A DNA stretch of 13,829 bases, taken from contig URYY01000051.1 of the NCBI GenBank assembly GCA_900552245.1, forward strand, positions 1-13,829. The letters are read 5' to 3'. Source of the stretch: an uncultured Opitutales bacterium (lineage in GTDB: Bacteria > Verrucomicrobiota > Verrucomicrobiia > Opitutales > Intestinicryptomonadaceae). Both the position numbers and the translations under genes were made by a program. Numbering within the stretch: the first letter of the stretch is position 1; every line of letters starts with the position of its first letter. The notes under the pieces are model-generated. The model was given only the letters and a program-made list of their open reading frames with translations. It was not told the origin of the DNA and searched no databases. Of this stretch, positions 6,157 through 12,295 are shown piece by piece.

Positions 6157-6173
6157 AAATTCGGGTCGAATTT
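6157..6173. promoter_or_regulatory. Perfect 7-bp inverted repeat in the rplY leader
   Basis: AAATTCG (6157-6163) and CGAATTT (6167-6173) are perfect inverted repeats with a 3-nt centre, 32 nt upstream of the rplY ATG. It may be an operator or a small mRNA hairpin. No promoter boxes can be placed with confidence around it. Confidence 0.3.
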
Positions 6174-6267
6174 CGCTCTCCGACAATTTTTGTTTATGAA
6201 AAGTGAAAAACCTTACCAACTGGTCTAAAAATTGCAACTAAAACTTTCGCTATTTTCACTATTTTTT

Positions 6268-6366
6268 CTATTTAAGCTAAATATTGGGCCCTGCACTCAA
6301 AATTTTTGTCTTGCTTAAGTCTTTTTTATGACCTTTTAATCTCCCTATTTAAAAGCTGGGGCCCAA
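6268..6366. repeat. Paired CTATTTAA/AGCT/GGGCCC elements in the divergent rplY/HAD region
   Basis: Two similar elements, 6268-6291 and 6345-6364, each read CTATTTAA, then GCT, then GGGCCC, with different spacing inside. Their ends also form the inverted pair TTGGGCCC (6284-6291) and GGGCCCAA (6359-6366). They lie between the divergent rplY and HAD genes. They could be two binding sites for one regulator or arms of a long hairpin; the function is not known. Confidence 0.35.
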
Positions 6367-6395
6367 AGGAAAAACTAACATTTAACTTACTAATT

Positions 6396-7037
6396 ATGAA
6401 ATACAAACAAATAATATGGGACTGGAACGGCACAATAGTGGACGACTCTTGGCTAAGCCTTGAAGTCCTCAATTCAATTTTGCGCGATTTCAAACTTCCC
6501 GAACTATCTCTAGATTTTTACAGGCAGAATTTTTCATTTCCCGTAGTAAACTTTTACAGGCAAATAGGTTTTAATGTATCAAAGCAGGTATTTGAGCAAA
6601 TCGGCGAGACTTTCATATCGCGCTTCAACGCAAAGCGCTTTGACTGCAAGTTGCAGCCGGGAGCGCGCGAACTTGTGGAATTTTTTGCAAAATGCGACAT
6701 TAAGCAGAGCATTCTATCCGCCTACCGCAGAGATTTCCTGCGGGAATCTGCCGACTTCTTTGGAATAAGCCAATATATGCAGGACATAGTGGGGCTTAGC
6801 GACATATACGCAAATACGAAGTTGCAGCTGGGATTGGAATATGTAAAGACACTGACTCTTCCAAAAGAGCAGATACTATACATAGGCGATACGGACCACG
6901 ATTTTGAAGTCGCAAGCGCCATGGGCGTGGAGTGCAGACTTGTCTGCCTCGGCCACCAAAGCAGGCAGCGCCTGGAAAAAACGGGTGCAAAAACATACGA
7001 GAGTTTGCAATCACTAAAGCTCGATTTGCAGAGTTAG
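6396..7037 (+). CDS. HAD-superfamily hydrolase-like protein with DWNGT motif I
   Basis: 213 residues from ATG 6396, where the HAD motif begins at once (MKYKQIIWDWNGTIVDD); a longer frame from a TTG at 6306 adds 30 residues that look non-coding. Motif I has the nucleophile Asp9, but the second Asp, the usual general acid/base, is Asn11. Motif II is Ser108 (SILSAY), motif III is probably Lys142, and motif IV is GDTDHD with Asp165 and Asp169. The cap lies between motifs I and II (about 15-85), of the helical C1 type seen in phosphoglycolate phosphatase and β-phosphoglucomutase relatives. The stop is 4 nt before dinB, so the two form an operon. No clear Shine-Dalgarno. The substrate is unknown; a small phosphorylated metabolite is likely, but loss of the acid Asp makes plain phosphatase activity uncertain. 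Confidence 0.82.
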   Translation: MKYKQIIWDWNGTIVDDSWLSLEVLNSILRDFKLPELSLDFYRQNFSFPVVNFYRQIGFNVSKQVFEQIGETFISRFNAKRFDCKLQPGARELVEFFAKCDIKQSILSAYRRDFLRESADFFGISQYMQDIVGLSDIYANTKLQLGLEYVKTLTLPKEQILYIGDTDHDFEVASAMGVECRLVCLGHQSRQRLEKTGAKTYESLQSLKLDLQS

Positions 7038-7041
7038 CGCT

Positions 7042-8253
7042 ATGGATAAGACCATACTGCACTGCGACCTAAATAGTTTCTTTGCCTCTGTGGAGCTCCT
7101 CTCTCACCCTGAGCTTAGAAGCAAACCCATGGCCGTATGCGGAGATCCCGACACTAGGCACGGAATAATCCTAGCAAAAAATGAAATTGCGAAAAAATAC
7201 GGGGTTAAGACCGCAGAGACCATATGGCAAGCCAAGCGCAAATGCCCGGAGTTGCAGCTTGTGGGCTCGCACCATAACTTATACGAGTTTTATTCAAAGA
7301 AGGTAGGCGAAATTTACCTGCGCTACACAAATAGAATAGAACCCTTTGGGATAGACGAGTCTTGGCTAGACGTTACAAAGAGCGAAAAGCTATTTGGCGA
7401 CGGCAAAACAATCGCTGACAAAATAAGGGCCGACGTAAAGCGCGAGTTAAACCTAACACTCTCTGTTGGCGTATCTTTCAATAAGATTTTTGCAAAGCTT
7501 GCAAGCGATATGAAAAAGCCCGACGCAACTACGGTCATTTGCCGCGAAAATTTCCGCGCGCTCATAGAGAATTTAGATGTGTCGGAAATGATTTTTATAG
7601 GCTCAAGCACCGCTGCGCGCCTTAAGAAAATCGGGATAAGAACGCTCGGGGAGCTTGCCGATGCGCCCGTTCAGATTTTAAGCGCCCAACTCGGCTCCGC
7701 CGCCGAGGCTCTACACGGCTGGGCAAACGGAATTGCCGACGACGAGGTCGCATTTTACGGAGAGCAAGACGATGTAAAATCTCTCGGAAATTCCGTGACA
7801 TTCCCGCACGACTTGCTGGGTCTTGAAGAGCTGAAGGCGGGCTTGAGCGGAATTGCCGACAAAGTTTCGTCTAGGTTAAAGAGGGAAAAGCTAAGCGGCT
7901 CAACCATACGCGTGCAAGTTAAGACTCCGGATTTCAGGCAGATTCTGCGGCAAACCACCCTGCCCAAAGCAACAAATTCAAGAAAGCTAATTTTTGAAAA
8001 AGCCCTAGAACTTTGCCTTCAGCTAAAGGCGGACGAGTACCCGGTTAGACTCCTCGGGATAAACCTATCAAACATAGCGGATAGAAACTCCCGCCCGCTG
8101 CCGCCTGAGCAGTTAGACCTTTTTGCGCCCGAAAAGGCTTGCAATCTTGAAAAACAAAGCAAAGTTGAAGATGCCTTTGAAAAAGTGAGGCAAAAATTCG
8201 GCAAAAACGCCGTGTTTTTCGGAAACTCCTTCAACTTAAAAAAGGGCGATTAA
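7042..8253 (+). CDS. dinB: DNA polymerase IV (Y-family, DinB)
   Basis: 403 residues, somewhat longer than E. coli Pol IV (351). It is an error-prone polymerase for translesion synthesis. The palm has HCDLNSFFASVE (7-18) with metal ligand Asp9 and steric-gate Phe14, and FGIDESWLDVT (102-112) with Asp105 and Glu106. SVGVSFNKIFAKLASDMKKPD (141-161) is the conserved finger/palm block. A helix-hairpin-helix thumb follows (about 186-210, KKIGIRTLGELADAP), then the little finger (about 248-345). QLDLF at 357-361 fits the β-clamp binding pentapeptide, and a further stretch of about 40 residues ends in a KVRQKFGKNAVFFG-like block often seen in longer DinB proteins. It follows the HAD gene by 4 nt. No LexA-type box was recognised, so SOS control is not shown. 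Confidence 0.95.
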   Translation: MDKTILHCDLNSFFASVELLSHPELRSKPMAVCGDPDTRHGIILAKNEIAKKYGVKTAETIWQAKRKCPELQLVGSHHNLYEFYSKKVGEIYLRYTNRIEPFGIDESWLDVTKSEKLFGDGKTIADKIRADVKRELNLTLSVGVSFNKIFAKLASDMKKPDATTVICRENFRALIENLDVSEMIFIGSSTAARLKKIGIRTLGELADAPVQILSAQLGSAAEALHGWANGIADDEVAFYGEQDDVKSLGNSVTFPHDLLGLEELKAGLSGIADKVSSRLKREKLSGSTIRVQVKTPDFRQILRQTTLPKATNSRKLIFEKALELCLQLKADEYPVRLLGINLSNIADRNSRPLPPEQLDLFAPEKACNLEKQSKVEDAFEKVRQKFGKNAVFFGNSFNLKKGD

Positions 8254-8373
8254 AGGCGCTGCGGCAAAGACTGCAAGGGGGAAAGACAACTAGCCAAAAT
8301 ACCTCAAACGTCTTTACATTTAGCCCAAATGCGCTCCAGCTCGGCAAAACAAGCCACAGCCTTCTAAGCTCTA

Positions 8374-8426
8374 GGGCTTGCGCAATAAAAGGCAAAAGCC
8401 AACTTAAGCAAGGCTAAATCAAGCCC
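8374..8426. promoter_or_regulatory. Nested inverted repeats between convergent dinB and the DUF1805 gene
   Basis: GGGCTTG (8374-8380) pairs with CAAGCCC (8420-8426), and inside it AGCC (8397-8400) pairs with GGCT (8412-8415) over an 11-nt loop. The position between two convergent genes suits a bidirectional terminator, but there is no T-run on either strand, so intrinsic termination is doubtful. Confidence 0.3.
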
Positions 8427-8432
8427 GCGAGA

Positions 8433-8714
8433 TTAAGCCAAAATCTCAAGGGCCTCTCTACCGCTTATGCCAGTCTTTAGGCCGAGTTTTTTGGCTTCTT
8501 CTGAAAGCTCGCAGACATTCGCATTTAGCATGTCGTCAAAACTCGCAACGCCCCTTACTATCGCCGCCGCATGCCCAAGTTTTTCGGCAGTCTGCAGATT
8601 TATGTACCCGCAGGCTAAAAAGCCCTTGCCACCCTTTATCAACATTAATTTAGAGCCGTACAAATCAATCTTGTAGGCCTCAAAGGTTCTTCCGTTCAAA
8701 TTTAATTTTTCCAT
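8433..8714 (-). CDS. DUF1805 (YunC-like) protein
   Basis: 93 residues, close to the length of the DUF1805 family (B. subtilis YunC is about 100). The family is small, single-domain and probably cytoplasmic, with no established function. Family marks are KGGKGFLACGYINL (27-40), the small-residue turn VRGVASFDDMLNA (53-65) and the C-terminal GLKTGISGREALEIL (78-92). The ATG lies 3 nt after the stop of the dehydrogenase gene, with a GGAG ribosome-binding site (- strand, 8724-8721) 6 nt upstream, inside the end of that gene. The pair is thus one transcription unit. No signal peptide or membrane segment. The family assignment rests on remembered motifs and is fairly sure; the role is unknown. Confidence 0.78.
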   Translation of the reverse strand: MEKLNLNGRTFEAYKIDLYGSKLMLIKGGKGFLACGYINLQTAEKLGHAAAIVRGVASFDDMLNANVCELSEEAKKLGLKTGISGREALEILA

Positions 8715-8717
8715 TTT

Positions 8718-9455
8718 CTACTCCGCGTAAATCATTTTTTTTGTCATTCCGCCGTCGCAATAAAAGTTCTGACCGCTCACAAAACCGGCCAGGGAATTGT
8801 CGGCAAGAAAGCAAACCAGATTTGCAATATCCCTGACGTTTCCAACCCTGCCGACAGGGTGCTGCGAATGGTCAATCTCGCGCAAAACTCCGAATGAGCC
8901 ATTGTCAATCCAGCCCGGGCTTACGCAGTTGACCCTTATGGGAGCAAGCGACATCGCAAGCGCGTGCGTTATTGCCACGACACCTCCCTTAGAGGCAGAG
9001 TAAGCCTCGGTATTTGCCTCCGACATCAAAGCGCGCGTACTTGCTATATTTACCATGGCCCCACTTGCCTCTCTCAAAAATTTTGCGCAATACTTTGCCG
9101 ACAGAAATATAGACGTCAAATTCGTGCCTAAAACCCTGCTCCACTCGTCCAAAGTCAAGTCTTCAACGGGCTTATTTATTCCTATGCCGGCGTTATTTAT
9201 AAGCGCGTGCAAGGCGCCAAACTCGGACTGCAAGAAATCCGCAAGTAAGGCCCAATCCTCCTGCTTTGAGACGTCGAACTGCCTTAGAATAAAATTTTCA
9301 AGGCCGTCTTGCTTAAATTTGGACGCGCTAAGCTCAAGAGCTTTCGCATTTATATCTAGCATCAAAACTCTTGCGCCCTCCCTCAAAAATTTTTCGGCAA
9401 TGCCTCTGCCTATGCCTGAGGCTGCCCCTGTGACAAGTGCAATCTTCTCTACCAT
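8718..9455 (-). CDS. Short-chain dehydrogenase/reductase (classical SDR)
   Basis: 245 residues, typical of classical SDRs. The Rossmann motif TGAASGIG is at 9-16, and Asp34 at the end of β2 points to NAD(H) over NADP(H). NNAG is at 87-90. The catalytic set Asn112, Ser139 (NIAST), Tyr152 and Lys156 (YSASK) is complete. VSPGWIDN (178-185) is the usual loop after β6, and the C-terminus FYCDGGMTKKMIY (231-243) is a form common in bacterial SDRs often labelled 3-oxoacyl-ACP reductase or sugar/alcohol dehydrogenase. No fatty-acid genes lie nearby, so FabG is not implied and the substrate is unknown. It is transcribed together with the DUF1805 gene 3 nt downstream. Confidence 0.93.
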   Translation of the reverse strand: MVEKIALVTGAASGIGRGIAEKFLREGARVLMLDINAKALELSASKFKQDGLENFILRQFDVSKQEDWALLADFLQSEFGALHALINNAGIGINKPVEDLTLDEWSRVLGTNLTSIFLSAKYCAKFLREASGAMVNIASTRALMSEANTEAYSASKGGVVAITHALAMSLAPIRVNCVSPGWIDNGSFGVLREIDHSQHPVGRVGNVRDIANLVCFLADNSLAGFVSGQNFYCDGGMTKKMIYAE

Positions 9456-9460
9456 AACTT

Positions 9461-9473
9461 ATAGAGTCTCTAT
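9461..9473. promoter_or_regulatory. Operator-like palindrome before the SDR start
   Basis: ATAGAG-T-CTCTAT is a perfect 13-nt palindrome that ends 5 nt before the SDR start codon and lies between the divergent SDR and META-lipoprotein genes. Its place fits repression of the SDR unit. It is short enough to be chance. Confidence 0.3.
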
Positions 9474-9586
9474 TTTTTTTAATAAAAGTCAACCGCCTTT
9501 AAGAAGGTAAAAAAATCGATTTAAGTTTTCAATAAGCCCTTAAAATTGCTTGATTTAAAAAGTTAAATACCTTTAGGATTGCGCGC

Positions 9587-10063
9587 ATGAAAAAACTTAT
9601 CGGCGCGCTATTTTGCGCACTTTTGCTTGCATTTACGACATCCTGCTCGGCACCAAAAAATAATCCTAAGCAACTAATAAGAGATACCACTTGGGCGCCA
9701 ATGTTCGTGCTTGGAACTAAAAATGTGAAAATTCCCAACGGAGAAGGAGCGCCCGTATTCCTCCACATCTCCAACGACTACAAGCTGTCGGGCCTATCTG
9801 GCGTAAACCGCTTCTTTGGCTCCTGCGCGCTGGAACGCAAAAAACTGCGCCCAAGCGAATGCAAAATTAAGTGCTCCGGCATAGGCGCAACGAAAATGGC
9901 CGGGGAATTTTCGGAGTACGAATCTAAATTTTTGCAGGCTTTAAAGGAAGCCGACACGCTAAGGCTTTCGGCAAACCATTTGGAGCTTATGAAGGGAAGA
10001 AAGCTCTTAATAGAGCTAAGGAGAATCCCCAACATTGATATGGCAGTTAAATCCGCCAATTAG
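9587..10063 (+). CDS. META-domain (HslJ-like) lipoprotein
   Basis: 158 residues. The N-terminus has KK, a hydrophobic run and a lipobox ending in TTSC, giving lipidated Cys20; the lipobox is weaker than LxxC but acceptable. The mature part fits the META domain: DTTWAPMFVLG (33-43), the SGLSGVNRFFG core, the ATKMAG block, then ExxFLQAL and the final strand LLIELRR. In most META proteins the core is GCNRFFG and the later block ends MAC; both Cys are replaced here (Val and Gly), so that pairing is lost. Functions of META lipoproteins are poorly known (E. coli HslJ is linked to heat and novobiocin response). An AGGA ribosome-binding site lies 8 nt before the ATG. The stop overlaps the stop of the convergent gene in the shared TTAG (10060-10063). 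Confidence 0.8.
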   Translation: MKKLIGALFCALLLAFTTSCSAPKNNPKQLIRDTTWAPMFVLGTKNVKIPNGEGAPVFLHISNDYKLSGLSGVNRFFGSCALERKKLRPSECKIKCSGIGATKMAGEFSEYESKFLQALKEADTLRLSANHLELMKGRKLLIELRRIPNIDMAVKSAN

Positions 10064-11112
10064 CGCCTAAAGTGCATATTTGCAGAGCTTCTGCCGCCCG
10101 TATTAAAATTCGCCGACGGCCTCGGGCGCGAAACGGGGCTCATTTGAGGTCGCGATTGCGGCGGCCGCGGTCTTTGAAGCTGCGGGCGCGACTGCGAAGG
10201 CCTGGGTCTTTGCGTTTGCGGGCGCGACTGAGGCGGACGCGGCGGGCGAGAGCCGCTTTGCAATACCGGACTCATACCCTGCGGTATAGAAGGCCTATTT
10301 GGGCGCGGGAACGCCGGGCGAGATGGCAATGGTCGCGGAAGTACAGGCCTTGGAGGGTGCGGGCGCGGAACAATCGGGCGCGGCGGAAGCGGCCGTATGT
10401 GAACTATTGGCGGCCTTCTGGGCGGACGGGTAACTATAACTACCGGAGCGGGCAAGGGATATAAAACAGTTCCGAAATCTGTATAGACGTAGCTTGTGTC
10501 CCTAATTATGGTGTGAGTTTCGGTAGTGCCGGGTGTGGAAGTATCGTCAAAATCAATATTGTCATCGCCCTCGCCGGGAAAGCTTGACGGCACAAAGACC
10601 GAAGGCTTGCGGGCAAAGGCGTTTAGAAATTTTGACATCTTTACCTCGTACAGCTTTCCATTTGCGTAAACCGAGACTAAGGCGGTGGAATCTAGCGTCA
10701 TTCCCAAAGTCTTGTAGTAGTAGTTTTCCTTCAGAAGCTTTAGCCCCATTAGCGCATATGTGCGCCCCTCCAGAGTGTCGGACTCCGTAAATAGCTTTCT
10801 AAAAAACTCAAGGGCATCGCTGTGAGATAGTTTGTAGAGAACCGAGGCCATCGCAAAGGAATTTTCGCTCAAAGTACCGCCTTCGCCTACATCCACCGAA
10901 CTTATGATATCGGCTTTTTTTAAAACTTCAAAGGCTTCATCCTCCGACATACTCTCGTCTCCTACATGGACGGCATTTAGGGTAACTGAACCCCGCTGCT
11001 TGGAATCTTCAGCTAATTCTGCTACGTCATCGCTCTGATTTACGGAAACACCGCTCTGAGCAAACGCAGCCGACGCGCAAATCAAAAATAAAAAGCCGGA
11101 CAAAATCTTCAT
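10060..11112 (-). CDS. Secreted protein of unknown function with an Arg/Pro-rich repeat tail
   Basis: 350 residues, not recognised as a known family. A Sec signal peptide is clear (MKILSGFLFLICASAAFA, cleavage after Ala18). Residues 19 to about 165 look helical and globular, with charged helices near 55-70 and 98-130 and a tyrosine-rich spot (YYYKT, 131-135). An acidic, Thr-rich linker follows (about 178-205). From about 220 the protein is almost wholly Pro, Arg, Ser and Gln: three 10-residue repeats of the type RPxPxRPxxP (240-269), then three 12-residue repeats of the type PRPxQSRPQxxx (291-326). The tail is strongly cationic and probably extended as a polyproline-II rod, suited to the cell wall or an anionic surface. 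There is a very strong ribosome-binding site (GGAGGAGG, - strand) 5 nt before the ATG. No partner gene is evident. Confidence 0.82.
   Translation of the reverse strand: MKILSGFLFLICASAAFAQSGVSVNQSDDVAELAEDSKQRGSVTLNAVHVGDESMSEDEAFEVLKKADIISSVDVGEGGTLSENSFAMASVLYKLSHSDALEFFRKLFTESDTLEGRTYALMGLKLLKENYYYKTLGMTLDSTALVSVYANGKLYEVKMSKFLNAFARKPSVFVPSSFPGEGDDNIDFDDTSTPGTTETHTIIRDTSYVYTDFGTVLYPLPAPVVIVTRPPRRPPIVHIRPLPPRPIVPRPHPPRPVLPRPLPSRPAFPRPNRPSIPQGMSPVLQSGSRPPRPPQSRPQTQRPRPSQSRPQLQRPRPPQSRPQMSPVSRPRPSANFNTGGRSSANMHFRR
10135..10242 (-). repeat. 36-nt coding tandem repeat, three units
   Basis: The three units encode residues 291-302, 303-314 and 315-326 of the secreted Arg/Pro-rich protein. Each has PRP[PS]QSRPQ as the fixed part, with the last three residues varying. 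The DNA units are diverged at synonymous and a few other positions, so the array is not recent. Confidence 0.75.
10306..10395 (-). repeat. 30-nt coding tandem repeat, three units
   Basis: The units encode residues 240-249, 250-259 and 260-269 as RPLPPRPIVP, RPHPPRPVLP and RPLPSRPAFP, and a partial fourth unit follows. It is a different repeat from the 12-residue one nearer the C-terminus. Confidence 0.75.
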
Positions 11113-11129
11113 AAACGCCTCCTCCCCGC

Positions 11130-11159
11130 ATAGTATTGTAAAGCACGAATATTTTTCAA
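11130..11159 (-). promoter_or_regulatory. Putative σ70-type promoter of the Arg/Pro-rich protein gene
   Basis: On the - strand, TTGAAA (11159-11154) and TACTAT (11135-11130) are separated by 18 nt, 17 nt upstream of the ATG, so the leader would be very short and start near the GGGGAGGAGG ribosome-binding site. The -10 box is a 4 of 6 match. Confidence 0.35.
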
Positions 11160-11344
11160 GCTTTCTTTGTATTTAGAACGCCAACATATGCCAAAAGTTT
11201 CGGATTTTAGAAAAATACGTCAATGTCTATGCGCCAATTAGGCAAGGTAATGAGGGGGGCAGACGCTAATAAAACAATGCGCAATATTCAGAATGCAAAA
11301 ATCTGCAAGCACTCCAAACGCAAGACAACAAATTCACAGCAAGC

Positions 11345-12136
11345 TCAATCGAGATGCTGGTTCATATTTAGCGAGGGATTTTTATCCTTAGAAATGCAGA
11401 CCGGACGCGCGGGAACTCCGACGACCGTCGTATGAGGCGCTACATCGTCCAAGACAACGCTGCCTGCGCCTATCTTTGCGCCCTCGCCTATTGTGATATT
11501 GCCAATTAACTTCGCACCCGCGCCTATCAGCACGCCCGAGCGCACTTTCGGGTGCCTATCGCCCGTCTCAGAGCCTGTGCCGCCAAGTGTAACTTCGTGG
11601 AGAATCGACACATTGTCGTCAACTACGCTTGTCTCGCCAGCCACAAAGCTCGTGGCGTGGTCCAGCAGTATGCCGCCGCCAAACTTTGCCGCCGGATGTA
11701 TATCAACTCCGAAAATTTCGCTAGCCAAGCTCTGGAAGTAAAGAGCCAAGTGGCGCCTGCCGTCCTGCCACAGTATGTGCGCGACCCTGTAAGTGGAAAT
11801 CGCCTGAAAGCCCTTGTAGTATAAGATTGGATCTAGATAGCTTAAGCAGGCGGGGTCTCTGTCTTTTATCGCGACTATGTCGTTTACAATATTTTTTTGA
11901 GCCTCGAGATCTTTAGAGAGAAGTTCGCATATAATTACGAATACCTCGCTTTCAGGCAAGGCATGGGCGCCGAGCTTGCGGGCAAGGCGCGCGGCTACAG
12001 CAGCGTACAGGTTGGGGCGCGACAAAACAACGTCGTTTACGAGCTCCCGCATAGCTTCCTCGCTCTCGGCAATCTCTGCCGCAAGGCTTTTTACGTTTTC
12101 CCAAACTAGGGCTTCTGTCTTCTTAAAATCTTCCAT
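11345..12136 (-). CDS. cysE: Serine O-acetyltransferase
   Basis: 263 residues (E. coli CysE 273). It makes O-acetylserine from serine and acetyl-CoA, the first step of cysteine synthesis. The helical N-terminal domain (about 1-140) contains RDPAC (93-97) with Asp94 of the active site. The left-handed β-helix starts at GVDIHPAAKFG (143-153) and has DHATSFVAGET (159-169) with Asp159/His160, HEVTLGGTG (180-188), GDRHPK with His195, and GNITIGEGAKIGAGSVVL (212-229). The protein stops at PSLNMNQHLD. E. coli CysE continues past the matching MDMDQHFN for about 15 residues to the terminal Ile that docks into CysK; that tail is absent here. The stop is TGA, and the frame beyond it does not resemble the tail. 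It is divergent from valS, with a weak ribosome-binding site. Confidence 0.95.
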   Translation of the reverse strand: MEDFKKTEALVWENVKSLAAEIAESEEAMRELVNDVVLSRPNLYAAVAARLARKLGAHALPESEVFVIICELLSKDLEAQKNIVNDIVAIKDRDPACLSYLDPILYYKGFQAISTYRVAHILWQDGRRHLALYFQSLASEIFGVDIHPAAKFGGGILLDHATSFVAGETSVVDDNVSILHEVTLGGTGSETGDRHPKVRSGVLIGAGAKLIGNITIGEGAKIGAGSVVLDDVAPHTTVVGVPARPVCISKDKNPSLNMNQHLD

Positions 12137-12169
12137 CTTTATCCGCGCAATTCTTGATTAGTGTTTGCA

Positions 12170-12175
12170 TTTATA
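12170..12175 (-). promoter_or_regulatory. Putative -10 box of cysE
   Basis: TATAAA on the - strand, 33 nt before the cysE ATG; the bases around it read TTGTATAAAT. No good -35 box is seen at 16-18 nt, so the call is weak. Confidence 0.25.
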
Positions 12176-12195
12176 CAATTCAAAAAAGCAAATCC

Positions 12196-12218
12196 CGAAA
12201 AAAATGAGGCATTTTTCG
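12196..12218. promoter_or_regulatory. Inverted repeat between divergent cysE and valS
   Basis: CGAAAAA (12196-12202) and TTTTTCG (12212-12218) are perfect 7-nt inverted repeats around a 9-nt centre. It lies in the 159-nt divergent promoter region. Possible operator; low-complexity sequence makes chance likely. Confidence 0.25.
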
Positions 12219-12242
12219 CAAAAAAATTCCGAATATTCTTGT

Positions 12243-12272
12243 TTGACTTATCTTTAAGCTCGTTGTTTTTTA
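12243..12272 (+). promoter_or_regulatory. Putative valS promoter
   Basis: TTGACT (12243-12248) is a 5 of 6 match to the -35 box; 18 nt on, TTTTTA (12267-12272) is a poor -10. The start codon follows 23 nt later. No T-box leader is present, as the gap is too short. Confidence 0.3.
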
Positions 12273-12295
12273 AAAGCTTTTATTGGAGTCTTAAA

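Noticed and set aside
6306..6395. Longer N-terminus for the HAD protein from TTG 6306
   Set aside because: The added residues cover the repeat elements and promoter region, and the HAD motif starts right at ATG 6396.
10135..10395. Repeats of 30 and 36 nt as a possible CRISPR array
   Set aside because: Units are directly adjacent without spacers, diverged, and in frame within a protein.
10072..10464. Arg-rich frame of 130 codons on the + strand
   Set aside because: It is antisense to the Arg/Pro repeat tail; its composition follows directly from the repeat codons, and the other strand has the signal peptide and ribosome-binding site.
12137..12295. T-box or other amino-acid riboswitch before valS
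   Set aside because: The 159-nt divergent gap shows no T-box sequence, specifier stem or terminator/antiterminator pair.
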